NCBI GenBank assembly: GCA_036583965.1
Contig: JAZBQD010000034.1
Coordinates: 7,204,540-7,268,539, forward strand
DNA: 64,000 bases
From: Prunella strophiata
Taxonomy: Eukaryota; Chordata; Aves; Passeriformes; Prunellidae
Reading direction: 5' to 3'
Position numbers and translations under genes: made by a program. Of this stretch, positions 24,465 through 36,920 are shown in pieces (position 1 is the stretch's first letter; every line of letters starts with the position of its first letter). The notes under the pieces are model-generated. The model made no database searches and was not told the DNA's origin. It saw only the letters and a program-made list of their open reading frames with translations.

Positions 24465-24481
24465 TTTTTTTTTTTTTTTTT
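24465..24481. repeat. T homopolymer, 17 bases
   Basis: Seventeen consecutive Ts, close to the CTAAACTT repeat that follows. Confidence 0.88.
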
Positions 24482-24520
24482 GAAGTCAAATACCTTCAAA
24501 AGTAAGAGATTAAAAACTAC

Positions 24521-24564
24521 CTAAAACTTCCTCTAAACTTCTAAACTTTTACCATCTAAAACTT
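24521..24564. repeat. Degenerate CTAAA(A)CTT repeat, four copies
   Basis: Copies start at 24521, 24533, 24541 and 24556. Two are CTAAAACTT and two CTAAACTT, with spacers of differing length. This is probably a small local duplication. Confidence 0.8.
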
Positions 24565-24824
24565 CAATCCATGGTCCTGCAAGCAGAGCTTAGAGTCACA
24601 TACAGAGATCTGGTCAGAATTGGAACCATTTAAAAGCTGATCTTGAGCCCCTTAAGTTTCCAACCTGGTAAATTTCAGTGATTTCCTTTGAGGAAAATTT
24701 TCTCTTTTCAAGAAAGCACCAATAACTATGCAAATTTCAAAAGGTACCAATCAATGAAACAATCAGTTTTCAGAATGGAGAGTTCTGGAGTTGGTAGACT
24801 AAAGAATAGAACATTAACAAAAAG

Positions 24825-24843
24825 AAAAAAAAAAAAAAAAAAA
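24825..24843. repeat. A homopolymer, 19 bases
   Basis: Nineteen consecutive As followed by a purine-rich GGAAGG stretch. Confidence 0.88.
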
Positions 24844-25707
24844 GGAAGGAAAAAGAAGTGGTGATAAGAGACAGACTGGCTGTCAAGAAGTTCCTGTAGC
24901 CCCACTGGAGCTTTTCCCTGCAGGCTGGAGTTTGACCCTTACACCAGCTAACCTTGGCCATAGCTGTGTGGCTGTTAGTTCCTGGGAAATGTTAAAACCT
25001 AGTAGCAGTTATTCTCAAAATCAGTAATCCACAACCTCATTAGTTTTACAATGCCTCATTCATGTGTGTTTATTATTAAATCATGAGCACTTAAATAACT
25101 GATTAGTATAAATCAGGAGAGAAGGCCACCATCAGCAGAACAATAAAAATAAAAGAAAAAATCCAGCATGTCTGATACTGTCTCAGGTTTTATCCTGATG
25201 TGTTTATAAAATTCTTCAATCTCAAAGGTATGAGGATCATTAAGCTGAAATGAAATATAGAGCACATCACTTCTCCAGAAGAGTGACCAGCTATGAGATC
25301 TGGTAGCTAGCAAATGAATGCCATTTGTTTTTAACAGCAGTTTTTATCTGCCTTTCTCTAGTAAATATTAATAGTGGTGGCAGAATAAAAAGTATCAGAT
25401 GTCTTGAAGTTAAATAGTCAGGAAGTGCTGCTGAAGAACAGAAAAAAAAAAATGCTTCAGTGCAAAGAAATATAAAATTTTAAAGTAAGAGCTGTCTGTT
25501 CTGAAGAGCAGGAGAGCCCTGTGCTGGAGGTTACCTTGTGCTTTGGATGCTCCATAGAAAATCTGTTCCTCATCTCAGAGAGGCTCCATGGAGGAGAGAT
25601 GGCAAATCCTTTCTCCAGAGCACAGTAAAGTAAGGATGAATGGAAACAAACCTTTGAATGTAAACTTTTACCAGGGAATTTAATTAATTCCTCTGGAAAC
25701 AAGCAAG

Positions 25708-25730
25708 AAAAAAAAAAAAAAAAAAAAAAA
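25708..25730. repeat. A homopolymer, 23 bases
   Basis: Twenty-three consecutive As. Confidence 0.9.
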
Positions 25731-28700
25731 GAATCCTCCTAACAACTATTTAAAAATATCCTAATGCAGATTTCACTGGGCTCTCCTTTTATCTCATTGT
25801 GCCAAGTGTTCCTTCCCAAGAGGACCTTGCCATGGGGACTCCAGAAGTGTTTGTCACAGTCCCTGAAGGACTCGTGGCACCACTGCTGCAGGGAAAACAA
25901 GGGTGGGGTTGGTGCAGTCTCTCCCTCCAAGCCCCCCAGCAGTGATGTGATCTGGGTGTTACCTGCCCTTGAGGAGGAAGAGCTGCTCTCAGGAAATCTC
26001 TGTTTGAGTTGAAGCTTGAGCCTGGCCCTTTGTATGTTCCAGTCCATTAACTGAGTCAGTCACCTGCCCTGCCTGGAAACTTTGAGGGGGGGAAGAAAAA
26101 GGCTGCAGTTGCTTTGGAACAAGATTTTCTAGATGAAATAATTTCAGTGTTTGTTATTTTGGTGGTGGTTTGGGATGTTAATGTTGTTAGCAAAATATTT
26201 GTTTTGAAGCTTGTAAGGACATGCCCCAGTGAAGTATGGAGAGTTATCAGGGTGGAATATTGGCAATATTAGGGTGGTTGGTTCACTTTGCAGAAAGTCA
26301 GGAAAGGAACATGGGAGGAATCCTAACTGATTACAGGGAGAGGGATGGTGGAGGTAAACTGGAAAATCCCTATTCTATGCTAATAGGAACAGAACCCTCA
26401 TATCCTTGGTATTTCTTAAACACTGGGAGCACCATAACACCCTGGAAAAAAAACCATCACTGAAAGTGTGCAGGGTCCCTGTAGGACAGCTTCAAAATGA
26501 AAGCAATTACAGCAACCGTCAGAATAAAGCTGGCTGTGAAGGAAACATATTATTTTGCATATTTTATGTATACACTTTCTAAGAAATATGACCTTTATTT
26601 TCTAGTTAGAGGGAAGTGCAATCAGACTCTACGCAGCAAAGGGTAGCTGGATCATTAAAAAGAATATTTTCTCTGATATTAGAAGTCTAAATGGGCACTA
26701 GTCCTTATTCACAACCTTGGCTGTTTCTGTCTGCCCTGAGTTAATAAGTGATAAGGCCAAAAGAGAAATAAATCACTGAAGTCCCTGTCCAAAGAAAACA
26801 TATTGACTACAGCCAAGCAAATAACAGCCCATAACCAATGGTCCCATTCATCATTCATGTAATAGGGATATAAAGTATTTTCTACCTATGAAACCATGGA
26901 GTAGGAAAAAGCCTGATAAGCCCCCAATCTAAACTATGTGATTTGATTATTAGAGGACATGAACTGTTTGTCACATACCTTTAATCTTTAAGATGTGTTG
27001 CCATTTCTAAACTATAAATTTGTGGTAAAGGATTAGAAAGCTATTAACAATAAAGGTATAAAATAGACTTTATAAAGGTTCTTGCAATTGTCATGCAACC
27101 CTGTAGACCCTTGGAACCTTAACCCATTGAATATGATAACATTGTTATCTGACCTTCAGAGCCAATAAATTTCTTGCTTTTTAAATTCCAGGCTTCATGA
27201 TAAATTAACCCTCTGGATTCACAAAATAAGCCTTGTAAATTATTTTCTTTATCCCCATCCCAATACCTTTAAATTTTCATACCCCGCTTCAAAACTCTTA
27301 TTCCAGACTGAAATTGTTAATCTTTTTTTATTATCCTTTTAGCTCATGTCACTTGATGAGATATTATTCCCTCTTTTTTTTTAAAGGGCTAAGGAAACAG
27401 GGAGCTGAGATGAATTTCTATAAAGTATGCATTGTACTTTGTTTCTACAGGGGGCTTCACTGCCTTATTGTGTGGGTATTATCCAGGTTAGACAAACACC
27501 ACAGAAATGGGCAGTTTAGAGTGGCAGCAGAGGCTGAACTGATCACCTTGATGCATTTTGCTGCTGTGCCCTAAGAAGAGGGACAAGGCACTGTCTCTTT
27601 GCTGGTCCAGAAAGCAGAATCCTCGATTACTTGTTGCCACTGACATGATTAATAGGCTGGGAATTCTGGCTTCCTCATGGGAATGCATGCACTTAGCTCA
27701 TCCTTCCTGCTCTTCTCGTGGGGTGCTGCATGTTTTGGTTCCTGCTGGAATGGTGGGCAGGATTTGCTGTGGTTGAAGTGTAGCCAAGCCATGGCCAGGC
27801 TGGCTCTGGAAAGGGCATCAGGACCTGAATTTAGTGCACAGCCACCTGAGGAATGTTCTCACAGAGCACTGCCTGCCAAATATTCTCCTTAAGATGTGCT
27901 TAATCCTTTGAGGTGCTTGTTAGTGAGGGCTCATTTTGCTGAGGCATTTTGTTTCACAAGTGTCCAGCTCTGGGATGTGCAGCACCATTCCCCTGAGGCA
28001 GGACTTGGGCAGCCTCATTCCTTCTGCTTGTACCAGCATCCCTACACAGCCAGCAGTGCTTATCTAGCCTGGTTAGAGCTTCTGACAGCAGTGACTACAG
28101 AGGAGATGTGCCTCAATATAGCCCATGTCTACAGATTCAGGCTTTTTCTGTTAATATATAGATAAAAGGAAAATCTTGTACTTGTAGCCTTTCATCTCAG
28201 TGGATGCAAGAGCAATTTATTGCATGGAGTGTGAAGTTCTTTGTACTTTTCTGCTATCTTGCAAGAACTCACACAGACTCTTCTGCTTAGTTATGAAGAT
28301 ATCAAGTGCATAAGTGATGTGGTCTGCTGTGGTGACTCGATAGAGATTTTGGAAACAGTTTAATCACACTGTGACAAAACTCAATCCTGGCAGCTTCTCA
28401 GGCTCCCCCAAAACTCTGCAGAGTTGCCTCCTGGCACAGGTTACAGCGTCCATCCTTACTTTATTAAAAGTTATTTTGAGCACTTTTTGTATGAAACTTT
28501 GCAGTGCAGACAGGCCCTGTGGGCTGCAGAGCTGCTGTGTTGGTCACACCCCAGGAGCCAACTCAGAAAGGAGCTGTACCCCCAGTCTTTTAAGTTATGT
28601 GAGACATGTGGCAGTGGCCACATTTATTTCATGATAATGGCTGGGTAATGTCTTAGAGAAAGCAGAATTTCCTTGAAGATTCAATCTGCACAAAACTTTC

Positions 28701-31700
28701 AGCAATCTCAACGAGCTTCCCCAGGACCTCCTGGCAGGTCACTGTCATTGCCCAGCTGCTGCTGTTGCTAAGGGACAACATTGTGGTGCTCAAACTGCTA
28801 CATTTTCTTTTTTAATTAAAAAAAAAAAAAAAATCTCAAGCTTGATTGTTTAAGGTCTGCATCTAACTGTACAACCTTCACTGAAAGGAGTTTTGCCATT
28901 GGATCTTGTCCCTGGTCTGTTGTGAGCAGTTAATTAAGAAGTATAAAACCATCATGCCTTAATCCTGCCAAGCCAAGTGTATGCAGATGTTTTATTCCAC
29001 AAGGTAGGACAGAAGTTATTTGATATATTAGAACACCAACATATTAGCATGATATAAATTAGGCTGTGCTTTTGCAGCTATTCTGAAGTAACTTCTTCCA
29101 TTCCACACCAGTCTTGGACTGCCAAGCACCAGGGGAGTTCATGGCAGTTTATACCTTGGGGGGATAAGTGTGAGCCATCCAGGCAGTATCACAATAGAGT
29201 CTGGATTTGGGCAGTTGCCTATGAAGAGCTGCAGTCTTGCACAGTTTGCCCTAAGGTATTTGCATGGCCATATCTAGTGATTGTTTAATCTCTCAATGTC
29301 TTTAACTTCTGTTCTCTCTCTTTCCTCCCAAATATGATTTTTCTTCTTTTTCCTGTTGCCATAAATTGTGGTTAACCTCTATGCTTGAAGAGTTGTAGAC
29401 TTAACTGTTGTTGGATAGCACCAGGTGCCAGTGTTGGTGGTTAAAAAAAGGGAAACCCACACCCAGCAGACAGAGAGTTAATAAAAACCATCAAATTCAC
29501 ACACAAGCAACAAAAAACCTAAACCAACCCAACCAGAAAAACATGGAGAGAAACCCCATACAAGCAACTAACCATTGCATTTTTAGGACCCCATGGGACA
29601 GAAAATGCATATGGTATTTAAGATATTGTAACAGCCATCTAGTAAAAATGCATGTTTGTTAAAACAGAAATTGGTGCCAAACTCCCCATTTTAAATCTGT
29701 GAAAATTACAGAGCAAAATTGGGATACCTATGAACAATTGTGAAATGTGATGTCCCTTTTTAGCACTGCAGCATCTTCAGGGTGGGTTTTATCCCTTTTC
29801 AACATGATGAAGCCTTCTTATAACTTATAGAAATGTAATGAACACTTAGGAGCCCTGGATCTGATACCCCCTGGACTGTCAGATGGCATTTAAGATGTGG
29901 GGGAATCATCAGGAAACTTCCCTCTGTTCTCTGCCTGCACATGGGCTCTGAACAACTTCTCAAATAAGAACTTGTTTGGCTAAAGCTGGGTGAGGAGCAT
30001 TTCACCCTCAGTGCCCCATGTGCCAGGTGCTGTGTAGGAGAGTAACTATTACCCCAAGTATTGCAATGTCTGATTGATAGTTTCTGAAATACATCTACTT
30101 ATTGTCCCATTTTTCTTTTGTTCTGCTCTTTTTCTTCTGTCTTATACCCAATTCCCAGCTTTCAGTGGGATAGTTTCTGTAGAAGGCTACAACTCATGGA
30201 ATAAAAATATGTAGTTTGTGTGCTCTGGCAGTTCCAGCAGCAAGCTTATATTTGTAAAAATGAAAGGCAAGATTTTGCTGCCAGAAGTAACCATGAATTC
30301 ACATTGAAAGGTCACTTCTGCTAGGGAAATATTTTTTCCAAATGTAGATCTCTGACTATTTTCACCACTCCAAAAAGAATTCTCCCTAAAGTTCACAGGC
30401 ATGTTGTGCACAGCTACTAGAAATAGTCATTACATTGCTGTTCCAAAAAACAGGTCTTCAAGTGGCCATCATTCTGAAAAACAATAATATATTTTTTCTA
30501 AAAGTTTTAATTTTGCGGTACTTTTTGTTCCCTTAAATCTTGCATTGTACTGTGCATGTCTGTTATTTAAAAGGATGAGACTGAGCCATTCCTCACCTGT
30601 TTGCCTGAGACTGGATTTTCCCTGGGTGTTTCTGCCAGCTCAGGGGCTGATATTGATAGAGGAGCTCCCAGCAAAGGTCTGGCTGGCCAAGGACAGAAAC
30701 AAGAACCTGCACCAGGTATCTTTTATTCTAGGATGAAGAATTTAGTTCAGATTTTCCAAAGACAAGGCCAAGCCTTCACCTTCTTTCTTCACCAAAACTG
30801 TTCATCCTCGCATCACTTGTGAGTTCTGTTTAAAAGACAAAATTGGGGCCTAAGGGAAGGGATGGAAATGACCCCCTCCCCTCTCCAATTTCCCCCATTA
30901 GACTTTTTTTTTTCACAGATGTTCATGCTGATTAGAACTGGGAAATAAGGATATTTCTGTGGACCATGAATATTCATTTGTGTTTTGGCAATGAATTTCC
31001 TTTAGTTTCCCTGTAGTGCTTTGTTCCCTGTGAATGTTTGAACAAGGGAGTTTGCTGAAACAATCCCTTCTGAGAAAAATTCGTAGTGTGTTATGAAAAG
31101 TGAATTTTCCATGGTGTTTGCCTGGACAAAAGGACGTAAAATTCACTGTTTGTTGTTAAGAAATATTACTGAAAAGCAGCAAAGACACAGGTGAGGTGAT
31201 GCCTTTGCTGAACATATAAATGGATAATTTAAGTAAAAAATTTGTAACAATCCACTCTGTAGTTATCGCTCTATAAAGATAAGGTTAGTCAGAAAATATG
31301 TTCGACAAATACTTTAATTAAACAGAATGATTGGAGAAAAATATCTGTTTGGATAGTTACTGACTGGGAATAATTTGTTGTGAATTATTTGCCCCACTAT
31401 AGTACTGATGTCCAGATCCAAAGAAACTGCTGGACTTGCTCCTTGAGGGGTCTGTGATACCTAATTAGACCAAATGGATATGAGCAGAAATCTATACCAT
31501 TTATAGCAGAAAATCCCAGGGATTTGTCTTATTTTTCCTTTTAAAAATTTTAAAGTGTTATAAAACATTGAATGGAGATTACTGGACCTCCTACTGCTTG
31601 ATCTTGTAATCCTGCAGTAAATGTGAGGATAGAAATTGCAGCTGAAGTGTGGGGAAGAGCCAGGATCCTGCACTGCAGTCCATGAGCAGCCAGGCCAGGC

Positions 31701-34700
31701 AGACTGCATGCAGGAATTTGGCAGAATTCCTCCAGCTTCAGTGGGAATCTGCGTTTTCCTTTCAAATGGTACCATTTCAGTCCTTGGGATCACCCAAAAT
31801 TATTTTTTGTGTAGCAACTTAGTACTTACCCAGCGTGATCTGTGGAATAATGTACACAATTTTACAATAACTATGTAATTAACTCACTTTGCTACTCCCC
31901 TCTCCAGGGAAACTCATGCTTCTATTAATGCTATTAGGAAGGTCCTATGCACAGAACAAAGAAAGTGGTGCAGCAGATGAGTTAACATGATTTGATTTGC
32001 AGATGCTTTAAACACTTAGCAGGAGACAGCTACGGAAGCTAATTAAATCACTCTAAGGTGCACAGGATTATCTGCTTTGTAAGAAACAATTTCAGTGAAT
32101 TATGGTCGCCCTTTAGCTGAGGGGAAGTAAAAAGCATATTTGTTTGGAATTAAATTTCCCACGCAAAGTGCCCATCAGGCCTCTCCTTCCCTGTATTTCT
32201 AAAATAGCCTTCTTTTGGAGCCAGTATTTTCTAGGAACCTGGATTTTCATTTTGCAAGCGTGGTGCTGCTTCCAACTTTCTTACGTAAAAATTTTCCTAC
32301 TTAGCTATTGATTAGGATCTGCCTTTAAGCAGTGTCTGGAGTAAAAAATCGTGTTGGTACATTCACTACCTCTCAGATACTGCATCTTATTTAGTGTACC
32401 GGAATTCCCAGTTTAAAGTAATCACAAAATTTATGGAGAAACGGATAAAAAAGGTTGTAAAATATCGATTTGGGGAAAATAATAACACAACTCATCTATA
32501 ATAAGAAGAAAAATGAAGCAATAATTCAGGTGTATTGAACGGGTTGCTGCTGGAAGTATTGATCCGGTGCTTTAGTGTGCAACATCGCACCTAACACTGC
32601 AATGAAAGAACAGCACTGCATTCCCCTGCTCATTATTTCCCAGACACTATTGCCTTGTTACTCAGGTCCCACAGAGCCTGGAGTGCCAGCAGGGAAAGAG
32701 AGGAACCCCCCAAATAACCACAAACCTGTAATATCTTAATGTCACAGCAGCCCCCTGTAACAATTTGCAGACATTGTGCTCCCGTGCTCCTCTTGAGGCA
32801 AGCCTGGAGTTTGGCTTTGCTTGTTTTGCTCTTTGCTGTATCTGATACTGCCCATGGTGTGTATAAATGGTGCCTTTCTGCTGCCTCTTGATAGCACATA
32901 ATCAGCAATGGTGTCATTGAGGAAACACACTTCCCTTAAATATTGACTTTCAGGATCCTCTTATAAAAATTCCTGATCTCGTTGCAGTGTTTCCTTACTG
33001 TGGCAATAAGCAAAAGTTGAAAAAAGGACAGCAAAGGTCAATGGAATTTTAAAATAAGCACCCCGACATTTCCACAGCATTAAACTCCATCATGCAACAT
33101 TGCATTTCTGTTTATCTGCTGACATCTGCAAAGGTACCACACTTGATTGTTTGGCATAAATAATTTAGCAGCGAGAATTTTATAATGAGCACAGATAAGA
33201 TTTACCTATGTGAAAAAAAGGAAATAATTAAGGAGAAATTGTGTGAGATAAAAAACCCCCAGTGAACTACTGTAAGAGGGCAACATTTTAGCACTTGTGG
33301 AGGCAAAGGTGCATCCTGCTCTGTGAGGAAGCTGCTCTGTATGTGCTGCAGACTTACTGCATCCCATGATCATTATCTAGAAATAGGAGCCAGACCAGAT
33401 GATCAAGTTCTGAGCAGATCAGGCTCCTGCAAATTTCAGCCAACATTGATTTGCAGGATTTGCTCTGGATCCTCAGTGTTGTTGCGTTTGTCCTTTTTTC
33501 CCCTTTAATCCAAACAGTGAGGGGGGGCAGAGCGAAACAGACACTTCTGCTCAAGGAATAGGGGGAAGGGAGAAAAAATGAGAGGAAGAAAATAATCTAT
33601 GGCTGATGCAGAGGCCAAAGGAAATTGCTTTCTGTGAACTGCAGGGTCACTGATGGCCGTGGTGCCTCTCCCAGAGCTCTCCCTCCATCCCTGTTTTCTC
33701 TGGCCAGCCCTGGCAGGTTTCAGATCCTTTCATTTGCATGCTCGCAGCTCGGGAAGCAGAAAACGTGCAATTGTTTTTGTAACCTAAATAACATCTCTAG
33801 TTTAGAAGCCCTGGGGGGAAAATCCTTGTCAGGCTGGCAAGCTGAGCTGGCATGATGATAAATGAGTGAGGTGTGTGTTCTGGCTCTGTGGGGACACGTG
33901 GGGTGAAGAAAACCCTCTTCTCTGGCACCCTTGGCATCCCCAGTCAGGAAGGGACAATTGCAATGGGGACATGCTGCTGGAAGGAGGTAGGACCAGCCAT
34001 TTCCATCCACTGGAAGAACTGTTTTCTTGTGAGTTGAGGTGTTGGGGCTGTAGCATCTTTTTAAGGCACTGGCAATGCCTGTGGGGTTTTGCTGCCTTTG
34101 GTGATTCCAGTCATAGGACAGACAGAAAAAGTGTGTTAAATCTAACTCAGGAAACAGCCGTGGCATGGGGTGTCAGCAGAGCAGTTCATCAGTGCACGTG
34201 TGTGTTTTTAGAAAACAGTTTGAGGTTTACAGTTATTGGCCAATCAGTTTTCTTACAGAAAAAAAAAAAAAAAAATAAATTCCTAGGGATTTGTGTAATA
34301 AAGTCTAAAGCTGCATGAAATTCATCACAGATATTTTCTCAAATTTCTGCAGTAATTCCCTAATAACTTTTGTCCCTTTAGATTTTGCAAATTTGATAAT
34401 TTGAATTTTTATGGAAGATGGGTTTTTTCCCCCTGAAGTGCTAGTTACAATGCCAGATTTTTTTTTCTTAGGGAAATTGATTTTTTTTCACATATGCTTT
34501 GATAATGAAAATTTCTTTTGTACTGGAATTCATTTAAAATCTGTCTCTTTTGTTTATTTCCTACTTTTTTTCCTATAAGCTCTGAGTATTTTGAAACATT
34601 TTAAAGAAAACTGATAAAGGCTTTTATATTTTCATACATTACTACATAATTTTCACTGTATTTTTTGTTAAAAAAAAATGTAAATCAATTGATATGTTTT

Positions 34701-36900
34701 AAGGTTCAAGAGCATCCTTACATAGAAGCAGCCAAACAACTTGGAAGTCAAGGAAGCTCTTTAGGTTACTTAAGTGCTTGATTGAATTAGGAATCTAATT
34801 GTCAACCACTGCACATTTTCATGGGATTATTCTAAGATTCACAATACCAACAGTCTTTACAGTAAGTTTTGACTGCCTGACTACAAGCATTCAGGGGATT
34901 TTCCATCTTGTATTTTAATCTCCACCACCCCATTTCAGAGCTGTGCTGACCAATAGGTTTGGTTTGACTTGGCCCCCTCATTTCTCTGCTGGCAGCACTG
35001 GCAGGATCCCCTCTCAACATCTGCTTGATGCTGCCCTCCAGGGCATCTTCCACCTCAAAAACCTCTCTTGGACCATTGCTGCTGAAGGGAATCTGGGTCA
35101 CCTTTAGTATGATTTAAGATCCTAATAAGTGTTTTGTAGTTGTAGGTGCAGGTACTGTGGGTAAAGCCACACACTGATTTGAGCCCCATGTGCTTCTTGA
35201 GCAGAATCAATATTATCTCTGTCTCCTCTTGGCTTTCATTTCTGCTCTTGTTTTGGTAGTTCCACAGAAGTATTTATCCAGTATTTATCCTTTTTAATAG
35301 GGTCTGAGCAGGGCTGCTTTGCACAGCACTCGGGCAGTTCTGGTACTGCTGGTAAAGGATTTTATGTACACAGAGTTTGCTTGTTAGAGGCTTTCCTGTA
35401 ACACGTGTCTGCAGCCTGAGTTCTTCTGAGCTCCAGTCTGGAAAAACAGAGGGGAGAAAGGCTAGGGCAGGTATTTTCATGTTAAATTGCTCAGAGCTTA
35501 TTTAGATAAATAATTACTTCTTGCTTTTCTTACTACATTGTACAGCTGCCTTTTTTTTTGCAGTCATCTTTTTTGCATTTTGAACTTTGTTATTCTGATG
35601 ATGCTGAAAGACAAAGACACAAACTCCTCTCCCTAATTCACTCCAAAGAACGTACCATCTCTTTCTATGTTCTTGTTAAAACCCAATTGTGTGCAATTTG
35701 TAGGAAATTGAAACCACATTTTTCACTTAACTTTCCAAAATTAAAATTTATGAGGAAAAAGAAGCAATAAAGCAGTTACAGTCTGGTCATCTATTATTAT
35801 CTCTGTGGTTGGAGTAGTTCCACATTTGAAGAAAGTGACACCAAAAGTTTATCAAGCTTGTATGTATCAGTAATTTCACTTCTCTTATTATTTCAAACCA
35901 CAAGAACTGCTGAAGTTAGTATTATGAACTTGGAAATTATCTTGATGAAAAAGGACTTGGGTGATCTATAAAAACAAAGCTTTTCTTCTAACTGAGAAAC
36001 ACGGGGCAGTATTCATTTTCCTTACTCATTAATTTTAGAGTATTGATGTTAAAATAAATTTAACAAATTGTGCTCCTTAAGCTGATTTAACAGAACACGT
36101 TGTGAAAAAGCTGAATTTTCCTCTAGATCTATTTCTATGTATGTGTTTCCCATTATTCTTCTGCTTTTGCTTTTGCATTTCCCCTCTACTCTGAGAACAA
36201 TGGGAATGACAGTCCAACACCAGGAATCTCCACTGCTCCAGCTCTAGAATGTTAGTGGCACTTGCTTTAGTTTTCTCATTTTGCCTTTTTTGTCTCTGAA
36301 TTAAAATCAAGCCAAATGATGGATGCCCATTACAATCAATTGTTTCAGACAAGCCACCAAAAGTATTGTAGGATTCATTTACATTTAATCAAATTACACT
36401 TTATTTGCAATTCAGGGAAATGAGAACTCTGCAGTAAATCAAATATTTCCTCTCCAAGGGCCCCATTCAGCAGAAAATATCCACAATCTTCCAAGCTGGT
36501 GGCTCAATGTATGTAGCAAATCTTCCAGTGGGAGGAGAGCTTGTGCCAACAAATCATCTATTGCAGTCTCTGCAACATTTTTGGGGTTGTGGACACCTAA
36601 ATATTTTCCAGTACAAATGCAGACCTTTGAACAATGAATTGTGCAGTGGCTTTAACCAGCTGACAACAGACTTGCACCTCTCTGAGCTCCCTTTCAAGGG
36701 CCACCAAGGAGCAGTTGCAGGACTTCTGGGGTCCAGGAGTTTTGTACACCACAGGTTGGAAAATACTGCTTTTCCTCTGTGAAAAATGTTATGCAATGGG
36801 AAATTAATGACAGTCTCTGAATGTCATTTTTGGGGGTGATCTTACATGTCTCCAAAAGCTTTCAGGTTGACTGGGAATACATTAAGAATACAAATACATT

Positions 36901-36920
36901 AAAAAAAAAAAAAAAAAAAA
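36901..36920. repeat. A homopolymer, 20 bases
   Basis: Twenty consecutive As. Confidence 0.9.
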
